This document shows, in pieces, positions 43,917-56,036 of a DNA stretch of 64,000 bases. The stretch is taken from the NCBI RefSeq assembly GCF_022539665.2, contig NC_081337.1, positions 9,028,679 to 9,092,678 of the forward strand, in the 5' to 3' direction. This stretch comes from Daphnia carinata. Lineage: Eukaryota > Arthropoda > Branchiopoda > Diplostraca > Daphniidae. Made by a program: the position numbers and the translations under genes. The notes beneath the pieces are model-generated. The model was not told the DNA's origin, did not search any database, and saw only the letters and a program-made list of their open reading frames with translations. Numbering within the stretch: the stretch's first letter is position 1; every line of letters begins with the position of its first letter.

Positions 43917-44851
43917 TGTGCGCAAATGATGTTGTTTCGTTGTTTTTTTTTTTGTCGTGATTATTATTGTGAAATCGATACGAAAGGGAAAATGGGGACC
44001 GAACTTTCATTTGATTGTTTATTTTTAGACGCTTTCCCATGTCTGTTTCTATGGCCGTCTGCCTGTCTCGTCCTGCAAGTCTATAAATAAGTCAAACAGA
44101 AAGGGCCCAACGACAACAGAGAAGCACAACCGGACAAGGCGGCCAATTTGTTTCCTTCTCTAAACAAAAAACGAAAAATAGAAAAGAAAAATATCTGTAC
44201 GGCTTTGTTTTTTTCGAACGTAGAAACGATAACACTGGTCCTATAAGAAAACATTTTCTTCTTGTTATTGCACAAGAGTCAAATTGCCCCCCTCCTCCAG
44301 GAAGTGTGAAGTGCTGGGCTTGTTTTTTAAGTGATTGTTCACTAATTCTGTTAGGGAGCTTTATTAGACATAGACAGAAAAGGGAAGAGCGGTGGTGCGA
44401 TGGTGGGTGGGCTGGTCATTCTTGTATGGCCAACCGATAGATCTGAATAGACATTTTGATTTATTCCTGTCCTGTCAGTTTAAAATATATATTTTTTCCT
44501 CTTTTCTTTTTTGAAATTGGTCTTGTGCACGAAACGAGTGGAGAAAGAAACGCGTGTTTGAAATTGGATGTTACGCTGCTCTTATTCAATAGACTTTGCG
44601 GTGCGATGTAACAAACGAGGAATAGAGCCCAAACAGACAAAGACAAACCAAAACTATTATCTCACCTTCTATTTCTAAAAATAGTTTATTTTTTCCCCGT
44701 TGATCATTAAGAGATGCAACAAAAGTCGGGCCGACAACGGCGGTGGCCTTTCTATAACATAGATATGTTGTGTGTATAATCAAGAGCGGACAACAGATTG
44801 CACCCGATTGCCTCCGTGAGTATACGTCCATAATAATATCATACCTACACT

Positions 44852-44875
44852 AGATATATGTATATATATATATAA
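44852..44875. repeat. (TA)n tract
   Basis: An interrupted TA dinucleotide tract in an AT-rich patch. Confidence 0.85.
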
Positions 44876-45677
44876 TACGTAATAAATAAATCGGGGTGGA
44901 GTGTCTATAATAGTAACAAGGGGCTCGACGGGAGGGAAAAAAAAAAGTTTGTTGTGTTAATATAGAAGAAATAAAAAAAAAAAGAAGGTGGGAGGGGGTT
45001 GTGACGATAATCATAATAATAAATGAACTGCACAGTTCCCCCTTCCTATGTCTCTCGATGGGCAGCTGTTACCTACACCGCTTTCAGAGAGCCCTAGCCC
45101 TTTTTTTTTTTTTCAACTCTTGGCGTAAGGGCATACGTGTGCTCTTATCACGGCAGTCTATTTTCATGGAAATAAAGCACAGATAAAAATCGCAGTTGCG
45201 CTAAGGAAGAGAAGAGAAGAAAAAAAGAAGGCGGTTTTGGATAAATGGCGTATAGACTATAGAGCACAGAGGTGTATGTATAGTTTGTAAGTCTGAGGGG
45301 TTCCATTTATGAGCTTGTGTAGACTACCTCGGCTATACCTTTTGGGCTTATGCGGTATATAAGCGAAGTTAATGCGTCATAAAAACGACGGAAAAAGAAA
45401 AGAAGGGGTGCTTAATCGCGCTAGAAGTTGTAAAAAAAATAAATGTTTTGGTGAAAACAACATACACACACACACAGGGAAGAGAGTGTCAACATTATTC
45501 CGAAAAGTGAGTCAATAACGCACTACGTAAAAACACAAAAAAAAAAAGAAACAAATATCATTTTTTCTTTTCTTTTTTTTTTTTTTCAAGTTGTTTCAGC
45601 TGTTTTTATTTTCATTTTTGTCTAGCTGTGTTTTCTTTTGTTTTTATTTTATTCTATTTTTATTATTGTTATTTGTA

Positions 45678-45711
45678 TTTTTTTTTTTTTTTTTTTTTTG
45701 GGGGGGGGGGG
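45678..45711. repeat. T22-G12 compound homopolymer
   Basis: A T22 run abuts a G12 run with no intervening base. A similar T12-G15 junction occurs at 49061-49087. Confidence 0.95.
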
Positions 45712-46517
45712 ATTTTCCGAGCTTTTTTTTCCGAGTTTATTCAACCGTGATGTGTGTGTGTGTGTGTGTGCATTAAAGAAAAACTTTGCCGACCGCACTT
45801 TTCTTCTTCTTTCAAATAAACATTTTTATTTCCGTTTGACGTACGTATCGCTACGATGGATTCAGTTATTTTTATTGTTTTCTTTTTATTATGTTTCGAC
45901 GTTCCTCACACATTTTCAGGGTGTGGCACACTGTTTGAAATTTTCTCTTTTCATTTCTGCTCAAAAAAAGAAAAAACTATTTGCCTCTCTCGCTAATAAT
46001 CAATGACGGGGGTAATAGCTTTATACCTCTGTATATAAAGCTCTTGTGTGTATGCGGCTGAGTGGGCGTCAAAAAAAAAAAGCACACACTGCATTAAAAT
46101 AAAATGAGGTAGAAGGGGGAGGGAGAGAGATAAATGATGAAGTTTTTTTTTTTGCGGGGGCGCTCCCGCTGTTATCCCGAGTGGTTGGGTATTACCCAAA
46201 TGCCGCCGCCGTTCTCTTTACCAGTTCGCCCTACTTCTTTTTTTTTTTTTTTTTTCGTTGTTGTTCACAACATGATATAAAAGCTCCTCTTATAGACGCG
46301 TCGTGACGCGATTGAGCACACGAAAAGTCGTAGATTGTACTCGACGGTCTTTCCTACTCCATAACAACAGAAAAACACCCAACCCCCCTCAAGACGTTTT
46401 TTTTTTTTTAATGTAGGCAAATTGTGATGGATCCGACCGCAAAGTGGTCGGCACGCCGTCGGAATAGAAAGCCACATCCTACAAGACACTGTCTATACGT
46501 ATGCTGTTTCTATCTAG

Positions 46518-46539
46518 GTGTGTGTGTGTGTGTGTGTGT
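46518..46539. repeat. (GT)n microsatellite
   Basis: A pure GT tract upstream of an A-rich tract. Confidence 0.9.
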
Positions 46540-49060
46540 AATCATATTTAAAAAAAAAAAGAAAAAAAAAAAAGACTCTTCAAGAGTCGTCTGTGCCGAT
46601 GTCTATTACCCAACACCTGACTTCTCTGGCGAGTGTCTGGATCGCTTCCTTTTTGTCCCTCACATTTTATTATCAACTGTTCTTCCTCTTCTTCCTTCCC
46701 CTCGTCTTTGATGAGTTCAAAAGCTACTGGTGCCAGCGGGGCCCAAACTGAAATGTGAGAAGCTTTTCTTTTTCTTTTTTTTTTTTTTTTGTGTGTGTGT
46801 GTGTTCGAAATTCCATGGCCAATGCCAAGTTTCTTTTTCTTGCTTGAGTCCCTCACGCGGACGCTCACGACGCTCTCAATGGCTTCTCCAATTGAACGAT
46901 TTTTGGGGCCGTCAGCAACGCCAATAGGAAGCGAGACAACTTGGCCCAGCAACAGTGCCTACTCAGCAACTTGTGTAAAGTACGACGAGATGGACAGACT
47001 TCTCCTGTGCCCGCCATTCTTGTTTGTCGTATCACATGATGACGCTATGATGGGTGCCCCACCCCATCCGCGTGAATAGTGTTGCTGTTTTTAGTTCTTG
47101 TAGCCGAACGGGGCGCGTGCCAAGGCCTTCCTGACCACGCCAACACGATTGAAATTTTTTTTAGATTTCGTTTGACAACACGTTTTTTATTTTCTAAATA
47201 TTTGGCACACGCCTTACAAGGAAATATTGTCTCAATCAACAGGCCTTTCCGCCCTTTGAAATGGTTGCCAAAACCTTTTACTACTAGGCCCAGGTCTTAC
47301 GTCGCACCGTTACAACTTTGAAACGAATCGCATAAATCGCCCACAGAAAAATGTTGAACGTAATTCGTGACAAAGGTCCTTTTTTTTATGTGTGTGTGTG
47401 TGTGTGGCTCTTTTTGATGACGGAGGGCGAAAAGCCACAAGGACGAAGGGACCTCATCGTCTAATTTTATGTGCGCCACAGCAGCTAATCAGTTGGCCAT
47501 AGGCTACTTATTTTGGCGAAAGAAAGTGTATCATAAGCAAATCGAGCGCGTTTCGCTCATTAAAAAATGGCAGAAGGTCAGCCTGACGTGGCTTGTACAT
47601 GGAAGGTCGTTCCAGTCTTTATCGACATCCTATGAAATGTATAGAATTGCGTACGGACCCACTATCCCCATATACATATATATTCATTTACACATTATTG
47701 CACGTACGACGTGGGGCTTTTAATGAAATCTTTGTCCAATGAAAGAGAAAAGGGGGGAGGCGGGAATTGACGATTGATAATATGTGAAAGGAAAAAGAAA
47801 AAAAAGGAAGGACGCAAAATAAGTGAAGCAACGGCAAGAGCCGTTATATTGACGTATCGATGTCGCTATGGTGAAAGTTCCCTTTTTCTTTTTACGTAAT
47901 AATGACCTGCACGTGTCGACCCTATAACCCCGTAAATGAATTCCCTTTTTTTTTCCCAATCCGGCGTGAGTAGACAGCAGAAGAATAAGTCATTTTTCGT
48001 TCATATCCAATGGTAAATAAGTGATGTACAGTTAAGCAGCAAACAAGGACAATGTACACATCTCGTCTGGGGGAAGAATCTCTTACGAAAAAAAAAACAA
48101 AAAAAAAAACACATCATGTTTGGTAATAACAATAATGTGGAAATAAATCATGCGCACAGCAGCAAAGAAACAGCTACATAGGGGCATTTATTTTTTTTTC
48201 AGGAATAAAAAAAAAATCTACTACTGGTAGTACTCGACTGTTGCGAGGAAAAGCAAGTTGGACCTATACGAGGATATTGAAGATGATGAGGGCGATCATC
48301 AATTATTTCGGTCGGGGGTGGCGGGCCATAAGGTCCTCCCCTCCCACTCGTTGACGCACGCTCCCGTGACATACTACGGGTATATACCGTTCAATTTTTA
48401 TGGCTTTATGTGTCTGTGTGTGTGTGTGTGTGGGTTGGTTGTTCCGTACAAAGGAAGAAATAAGAGAGAAAAAAAAAATAAAGTAGTTTCTTTTTTTTAA
48501 CGAATGGAGAGATTGTATGGAAAAGGAGAGAGAGAGAGAAGCCTTGGGGGTGTGGAGGGGCTGTATATCTGAGAGAAGTCAAAAGTCGCCAATAAAAATT
48601 GATATGGCATTTAAGACTCGCGGAGAATGTCGTCCCGCTCGCGCGTGTTTCTTGTACTATTACGTTTAAATGTTACGTTTCTTTTTTTTTTTATTCGATT
48701 TCCTTCCCTTCTTGTTGTGGCTATTCCTCCTCATTTAAAGCCCATTTTTTTTTTCTTTAGGAGGGTTATTTTTAACGACCGTGCCGCAAAGGACCCTTAA
48801 AATACGAGAAATATTTCGCTGATATTTCATTTGATTCTTTGTTAATTTTTCATGTTCATATGTTCGCGGTTGTTTATCAAAAACTGAATGGGTATAATGG
48901 GACCATCGACTGTCTAGATTGCAAGACATAACATTGCCATTGTTTTGAATTCCCCTAATATTTTTATCGATTTTTTTAAAATGGGAAAATGATGCTGTTT
49001 TAATAGCCTTCTGTGGCGATGGTAGCAGAATGTCGCACGTACACCATATCTATGGACTCG

Positions 49061-49087
49061 TTTTTTTTTTTTGGGGGGGGGGGGGGG
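49061..49087. repeat. T12-G15 compound homopolymer
   Basis: A T run abutting G15. The G run is long enough for four GGG stacks with single-base loops. Confidence 0.95.
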
Positions 49088-49387
49088 TACCACGCTGTAA
49101 AAGAAAGAGTGTTTTCCATTGCTGGACAAGTCGCCGTTTATCACTGTCCCAGCGACAGCCTAAAGGTCACACGTCTGTGTACATTAGAATTTGTGTGGCA
49201 CTCTCAATGGTGGTTCGTAACGTTCCGAGTATAATGTCCATATTCGTCTCACATTCACAAGAGAAAAAAAAACAAACAAAATAAGAAGAAAAACAGAAAC
49301 TCTAAAAAAAAAAAAGGTAAAGATTGCAAGTCCTTCTTCAAATTTTTTTTATTGATTTATTTAACATTTTTCTTTTTTAAAGGTAAA

Positions 49388-49405
49388 GGGGGGGGGGGGG
49401 GGGGG
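49388..49405. repeat. G18 homopolymer
   Basis: The longest G run in the window, 300 bp from the G15 run at 49073-49087. Confidence 0.95.
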
Positions 49406-51290
49406 AATCGATCCGAGTTGCCAAACGTCTACCATGTCAACCAAACTTTTGAATACGACATGGATACTGGATTCTCTGATTTTTTGAAAAATCTATTTCA
49501 TGTCAAATAAGAACGGAGTTATCAAAAGAAGTCTAAGAAAGAGAAAAAAAAGAAGAAGGTAAGCTTTTTATAGGTCGTTAAAAGCCAATTTGGAAATGGG
49601 AGATTAAACGCAATTCACGTGTAGAATTCGATCCGGTTCGGATCGTTACGTTCTACCGCCTGTTCAACTGAATTTTCTTCAATGACAACAAACAAGTTGC
49701 ATGAAAACTGTATAAACCACTATAGTAGAAGAGAGAAAAAAAAAAAGCGGTCCAATTGTGGAGGAGCCCCGATCATTTGAAATGCGACCGACTAAACTTT
49801 CCACTACGCATCGAGTCTAAAACAAGATGGTTCCGTAAGAAGGAGCGAGTGAGACGACATTCTTTGTGTCTTGGAAATCGAGGTGGCAGAACACACAAGA
49901 CTGCTGGGATTTTGTAGTCTCGGGATAAGACGACCACACTCGACCTCGGGAAGGACGTTTCCATAAATAGAATTCAAAAACGGTGAGCTACTCTTAACCT
50001 GCTTCAGCTCTCGCTTCGATAACTCCTGTCCATCCATTTTAATGTCAACAAACTATTAAATGTCACTGAAGAGAGCTTTGAATATCTCAAAACATTATTC
50101 TTCATCATTTCCTTTCTAAACATTTCCATTTTTCTTTGTCCCTTTAAAAAAATGTATTATAAAGGTGTTCTATCATATCAAGAACTGGCTGTTTTCATCT
50201 GCCATTGGCGCGTGAAAACAAAGAAAAATGGCGTGGCTAGCGGTCGTGCACCTTTGACTGGCACATCAGAAGCCATCGAGCATAGAAAAATGAATCGTTT
50301 ACTGTGTAGGCCAGGTACACACGTGCTTCTCCCAAAAATCTATAGCCAAGGGATAGCCTTCATTCCTGCCACGTAAAGCCTCTTAGTGGGGGGGGGTTTC
50401 CAGCTGGCTTTATTATTTCCTTACGGGATCTCTTTTCTCGTTAGCAGTGTGTGATTGGGCTGGTTGCTTAACCGCGACGTAGGATCACTTTCTTGGCTTT
50501 TGATATTCGTTTTTGCTGCTGCGTATTAGGTTTCACTCCGAAACCTACAGAATTTTAATATGTGATGATCAACTTAGACGCAACACATCCAACGATGGCT
50601 CAATTCTCTGTAAATCCATTCATTTTTTGTGTGTGTGCGTCGTCTGGTGCTGTAGTGAAGAAAAATGGCGAACTTCTACGACAAGGAAAAATAGAATTTA
50701 AAAAAGAGGAATTAAAAATGTGTTTCCTCTCTTTTATATGAAAACACGGCCTATAGTGTGAAAACCATCAAGAACGTGACGTTTACATGTAAAAGAGGTG
50801 GGAATTTCCTTAACTGTAAACCCAGCAAAGGTGCAAAGCTGTTGGGGAGGAAAATGGCGGTGTATTGTACATGAAAATCTCTCCCTCCTTATTGTGTCCC
50901 GGGAAATCTCACGCCGTCGACATCAACGCGACAGGGACGAAAAAAGAATGGAGGAAAAAAAATACTGAGCAAATATAGCTGCTGCTGATGTTGCATGTAC
51001 TTTTAGACTCATAACAAACAAACAGAGAAGTACTTAGACCGTGTGACAGAAAGGCCAACAACTGACGAAAAGAAAAAGGGGGAAGAGAGACCAAAGAGAA
51101 GGGGATTCTTCAATCCACCCTGGCGCCCAAAACGATCCCTGTTGCCTCACCAATTTTATTGTTCCCCCTCCAAATTTAATTCGTATTTATAATTTTTAAA
51201 GTTTATTACAATTCAAAATGAAATGTGTGTATCATTTGAAACATACTCTATGTAATGAGTGATTTTAATTAATGAAAATAAAATTCTAAA
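49406..51290. other. Anonymous non-coding sequence, low homopolymer density
   Basis: No gene is recognised. It is less repetitive than most of the window. Frames at 49773-50037 (minus) and 50152-50376 (plus) are short and show no domain. Confidence 0.55.
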
Positions 51291-51661
51291 TAAAAAAAAG
51301 AATTGGCAAAACAACTTGCAACGTAGCAGTTTGCGTTCCCTGCCTCCCGTACGAAAAACAAAAGATCTTTTCTGGAAAGATCGTCTGTTGAATTCTCAGA
51401 TGTCTCAATTTTTTCAGGTGATGAGTCACGCTCCAAAAGTCGACGAAATCCTTTCTCTCAAAGATGGCGAGACACGATTGTGTTGGCCAGTAGACATTTG
51501 TTTATCGATAAACATCCACTTCATCTGTGTATTTTGTTTCTTCCGTGCCACACAACACGAACCCGACAGCCAACAAAAATGTGATGAAGGAGAATCGATT
51601 ACGAGGAACACGTGGTTTCATACTTTTTGGACCATGTGAGAGTTTCGTTAATCTTTGCTGC

Positions 51662-51669
51662 TGACGTCA
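51662..51669. promoter_or_regulatory. CRE octamer in duplicated block, copy B
   Basis: TGACGTCA, again within GCTGACGTCAGC, aligned to 6304-6311. Conservation between otherwise diverged copies gives it more weight than the isolated octamers. Confidence 0.6.
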
Positions 51670-51680
51670 GCACTGAAACA

Positions 51681-51706
51681 GGCATGCAGGGACAAATGGC
51701 ATCCGT
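51681..51706 (+). repeat. 26-base exact core shared with copy A
   Basis: Identical to 6326-6351. It is followed at about 51713-51779 by a stretch that matches copy A 6369-6424 with only scattered substitutions, including the inverted CCAAT context AATAATTGGTAACAAC. Confidence 0.95.
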
Positions 51707-51847
51707 GTGATCGTGATGGATATTCATGGACATGGTAATAATTGGTAACAACATGACATTTGCTGACGACTACAAAACATTTTTTTCTTTAGGCTACTTC
51801 TGCCTCATCGTGGACTGGCAAAATGCAGACAGAACCCTCATCAAGTA

Positions 51848-51881
51848 GTAAGTCTAAGATACCTTCTCATCTTTCTTCTAG
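51848..51881 (+). other. Conserved donor/acceptor-like pair in copy B
   Basis: GTAAGT at 51848-51853 is followed by CTAAGATACC, a pyrimidine-rich run and TAG ending at 51881. The upstream segment 51793-51847 is preceded by a T-rich tract and AG at 51791-51792, so 55 bases would sit between acceptor-like and donor-like signals as a mini-exon. The upstream acceptor is not conserved in copy A. The donor and the downstream acceptor are. Confidence 0.4.
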
Positions 51882-53050
51882 TTAATAGTCACGTGATTGT
51901 GTGAGGGAGTTTTGCCAAATTGAAACGACTGATGCCAACGCGAGGTTTCTGTTATCCGTCGTTACTTTTGTTTTTCCCATCTTTTTTTTTTTATTGTAAT
52001 GCCGATGGAATTGTAAATGAGCGTTCCATCAAATTCAGTTTTGAAGCCTCTTCGACTCATTGGAAATGGCATTAACGAGTCAACTCTATTGACGACGTTA
52101 TGTTTCTAGGAAATCTTTTTTTCTCTTTTGCTTGTTTTGTCCACATCGCAAAATCTCACATGTATGGTTTGGTTCCAAATCGAATTCCAAATTCATGGGA
52201 AGCCATGGAAACAAGAAATGGAGGTAGACGACAGGGCTGCTTTTTATCTTTTATAAACACACACAATGTCTGAAACACGAGAGCTTAGGAATGATAATCT
52301 TTTTCTTCTTTTTTACGCCTACAGCCCTTTTAGCCCTTTGGCGCTCTCATTTCTTTTTTCGTATGTCTCGTTCTCTCCAGAAAACGAATAATCGTAAATT
52401 TTTCTACTGCATAATAAGCTTCAGTCTATACGACGTCAGCTGGTTAAAAAGAAGAAGAAAATTAAGGAAATGCAGAAATACCTAAAACAAAACAATGGGA
52501 AGGTATTTTTGGATTTTTGTACAGTTCGACGTTTTTCCTTTTTTTTTTTTTTTTTCCCTATGTTGAACTGGACTATGGCCGTCTAGACTGGGCTGGCCAT
52601 CTTTTGTTTTTGTTTGTTTAAACGCAACTCTTGTTTTTCGACTTCTTTTTTGGGCCGTTTTTTTTTTTCGTTCATTATACGACGCTGACTCATCACCTGT
52701 CTGTTGTTTTTACCCAATTTGATGGGCTCGCCTTTTCTTGATTGCCATACATTTTGAAAACTTCTTGTTTAAAATTTTTTATTTTGTTGTTTTTGACTGT
52801 TAACATTTGAACCAATCACACCAATTTGAAAAGCGCTGCGGAGAAGCGAAGGAATTGTTTGTATCCCGTTTTGGGCATGAGCCAGCGTAGCGCTTTGACG
52901 ATGCCCATAGTTGGTATAGTTAAGTGAGGGCCAACGATGAATAAGTTAGCTGGGCAGACTATAGCCGTGATGACTAGACCAACAAATGTGTGTTGGGTAT
53001 GGTCTGTTTTTTATTTTTTTGCTGTCGGATATTTTTATTTGAATATCTTT

Positions 53051-53066
53051 CCCCCCCCCCCCCCCC
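53051..53066. repeat. C16 homopolymer
   Basis: A pure C run, quadruplex-prone on the opposite strand. Confidence 0.95.
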
Positions 53067-53299
53067 GAAAAAAAAAAGATATTGGTGTCGATTGCTTTTC
53101 TTGTTTGGTATTCGGCATTTCTTGGTAACTTTTTTTTAAACGTTTTACGCTGGTGGTTTTGTGATGGTAATGAGTCGTTTGATCAGATTCGTAAACAATT
53201 AAAAGACAAGTCAATCCTCTTGCTTCTATTGACCAAATGTAGCAATTAAAATGAATCAGGTTGACAGCAAATTGCCGTTAAAGCATTTCTCGTTTTTTT

Positions 53300-53338
53300 T
53301 TTTTTGCTTTTGCTTTTGCTTTTTGCTTTTGCTTTTGC
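53300..53338. repeat. (TTTTGC)n hexanucleotide repeat
   Basis: About six near-perfect TTTTGC units following a T13 run. One unit carries an extra T. Confidence 0.9.
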
Positions 53339-54663
53339 CTAGTCTTTTTTTATAATGCAATGCGCGTCCCAAAAACGAAATTAGACACACATGAGTGCCG
53401 GTTTTTCGTTTATTTAAATGTTTGACTTTTTTTTTTATTCAATCGACTTATCCAAATACGTTCTATTTGGTTAGTTGTGCAGGTGTGTTCACCTTGGTTA
53501 CGTAAAAAAAAATAGCTCGGGATTTTTTTTTCTTTTTTCTGTCCAGTTTTTTTCCCCGTAGATTAACAGACAGTAACGAATTGAAGGGGGTGGGCGGAAT
53601 AGCGACCGCAGAAAGACGTCAATGCGTTACGATGATGACGTTATACTCGTTATAGACACATTATCTGTCGTAAAAAAAAAGGAAATAAAGGGGGGGGGGG
53701 AGAGAAAATAAAGAAGAAAAAATAATCATCAAGTGGGAGTGTTACATGTAATGTAGCTTGCTCGACTTGATGGAGCCCAGTCGATGGAAATTCTTTTTTT
53801 TTTTTTTCCTGGGGTCCGGAAAAAAAACAACAGGGGCAAGCGTGTGTTTGTGTGTGTATGTGTAACGACACGGTTTTTTTCTGCTCCCTTTTTATTTTTT
53901 TGTTTTCTAGACGATGGTGCTTTAGCACATCCGCGTTCACAGACACACAAACACATGTATTATTGTTGTTTTCTCGAGTGTGTGTCGATGTTTTCTTTTG
54001 TTTCCATCTTCAATTTTCATTTTTGTTGAAGAAAGCAAAACTTTTTATTTAGGTCCGTTTTGTAATAATACCTGTACACGCGGTGCATCCAATGCCAAAG
54101 TATACGTTTTTCTCCTATTTAGCAGACCACATAAATCAGATTAACCCGACAAACGTATCGAGTATCTCTTAGCATCGAAGCATGGCTGTGCCGCAGGGTC
54201 TCCTTTTTCCGCGGAACAAGTAAAATGGCTTTTCTCTTGTAGACAGAACAAAGTCTGAAAAACATGGCCTTTCATGGTACCGATCGCGACTAAAGTGGTA
54301 ACCGAGATTACGCAGACTGGGCGAGGTGAAAGGGGGGGAGGGGAGGGAAGAAAACGAAGTCAATAATTTGGAAACAGACTGCATTGGAAGCTGGATACAC
54401 ACGGGCGGCGGGCACCAAACAAACACACATGGCAACGTCTAGTGCCGCTATTCGTCGTAGAAAGATTATCAGTACATGGCTGTAATTGGAACGTGATTGA
54501 ATCATTGCATGACGTTTTTCGCTAGTTTTACTGGTCACGTGATGTTCTGTAGCCTCTTTTTTTTTCTTTTTCCTGAAATTCCCCCTGACTGTCTCGCGTG
54601 TTTTGGCCGGTGAGCTGTTGTCGGCTTTTGTGTGATGATTGCGTGCAGTGGCACTGATTAATG

Positions 54664-54681
54664 AGGGCTAGATCTAGCCCT
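54664..54681. repeat. Perfect 18-bp palindrome
   Basis: AGGGCTAGA followed by TCTAGCCCT, centred on a GATC. About 0.25 such palindromes are expected by chance in a window of this size, so it is mildly notable. No homologous context is recognised. Confidence 0.9.
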
Positions 54682-55995
54682 TACGGAGAAGGGTCCAGAG
54701 CTCTTCCCCTTTTTGTTTTTATCCTTTTCACGCAAACCAAGTTGAACGCGCACACGAAACCGATAGATGCGCACCTTCGGCTTCTTTATATTGGTCACCC
54801 ATATGTCAACTGTGTATAGCTGTGCATATGGTTATTTGAATCGAGGGTCTATATTGAGCCTGTTTGGATCTACCGAGTCAAAGAGGGAAAGAGGGAAACT
54901 AAAGCCGTTGGGGGAGGGTGCAGTCATGCCAATCGGGACTGACTGCTACTTACCTGGTTTATTGCCGATTGGGGAGGAAGCGGGTGGGGGATTGACAACT
55001 GGATTTATTGGTCAGCCGGTCATCGGTCTTTTGAGCTATGGCTCGATCGTGAAGTGATCGAGTTAATGGGCCAACTAGCGTCCCTTGGAAACTATCAACT
55101 TCGGTTGTGTTTCCCGGTTCGATATAGAACAGTACAAAAAAGAAACTGAAGGAATTTGATCTTTTATTATTATTTTTTTTTAATTTTGCAATTATTCTTT
55201 TCTTTTTGTGTTGTGTCAAGATATACTTGACAATGGTTCTAGTGATATCTTGCAAACATATTGTCCGGTAAGGAACACTTTCTTGTCCTAGAAATCCAGA
55301 AATGGCCATCCGGCCCTTGTGTTGTGTACCGGAGTGCACTCCGGACCGGAATTAGGTTTCTTTTTTCGCCTTTGCCTCAGCTTTTTTTTCCACATCCTGC
55401 GGGATCTGTGTCTGTGTTGGAATGAAAAAAATAGATGAAATGTCGTGCATTTTTTTTTTTTTAAGTAGAGAAAAGGTACAAGGCAATTGAATTTAATGGC
55501 GAAACAAGGAAGATGTAAAAAAAATCAGATTAAATTGTACATGTATATAGATTTAGCTCTTTTGTTTTTTGCTAACTACTAAAACAGCCAGTTCGGTTGG
55601 TTGCGTGCGTTTGAGAGGGGGGGGGGGGGGACGCAGTCGGGATCGGGTTGTAATCGTGCGAAATATCCCGAGTAGAAACAGTTACAAGAAAAATGAGAAG
55701 TTGAGCAGTTTTTGTGGTGCGATGGAAGGGGGAGTTGGGATTCAGGGTGCGATTTGATACTACAAAAGGTAACCGGATCAAAGAAAGTGACATTTCCGGT
55801 ATCGCCAAGAGGCATCAGGAGGAGACAAGACATAACAAATGAAAACTTCACCTCCTTTTCCTAGCACTTTCATGACCCTCCTTCCTCTCCCCCAAGGTAG
55901 CAAAAAAAAAAAAAAAAAAAAAAATAAGAGAAGCCCCACTCGACACAGACTGACTTTTCTTTATAATTCTTCCCTGTCTAGAGCGAACCTGTTCT

Positions 55996-55997
<2 letters not shown>

Positions 55998-56031
<34 letters not shown>
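55998..56031. repeat. T34 homopolymer
   Basis: The longest uninterrupted T run in the window. An A23 run (55902-55924) lies 73 bp upstream. The two could pair as an inverted A/T structure. Confidence 0.95.

Positions 56032-56036
<5 letters not shown>

Larger units (their letters stand above)
43917..49060. other. Anonymous non-coding sequence
   Basis: No gene is recognised. It contains the T22-G12 junction, GT tracts and a TA tract. 46800-47330 is a less repetitive stretch with overlapping open frames on both strands (46548-46952 minus, 46789-47079 plus). Neither shows a known domain. Confidence 0.6.
51291..51975 (+). repeat. Copy B of the diverged duplicated block of about 700 bp
   Basis: This is the partner of 5941-6675, about 45.36 kb away in the same orientation. 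It carries TGAGTCA (51422-51428), CACGTG (51609-51614), TGACGTCA (51662-51669) and ATTGG (51741-51745). The AP-1-to-E-box distance is 187 bp here and 186 in copy A. The E-box-to-CRE distance is 53 bp here and 52 in copy A. Copy B lacks about 50 bases that copy A has between its T-tract (6432-6439) and the segment aligned to 51793 onward. An open frame of 126 codons spans 51259-51639, but it is not preserved in copy A, so I do not call it a gene. I saw no third copy in this window. Confidence 0.85.
51976..55997. other. Anonymous non-coding sequence
   Basis: No gene is recognised. It contains C16, the TTTTGC repeat, G11 (53690-53700), G14 (55617-55630) and the 18-bp palindrome. The frame 54767-55057 (96 codons) is Gly-rich at its end but matches nothing I recognise. 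Confidence 0.6.

Noticed and set aside
51259-51639. 126-codon frame in copy B as a conserved protein
   Set aside because: Copy A has 4-base and other indels in the aligned segment, so the frame is not shared. Conservation is at the DNA level only.
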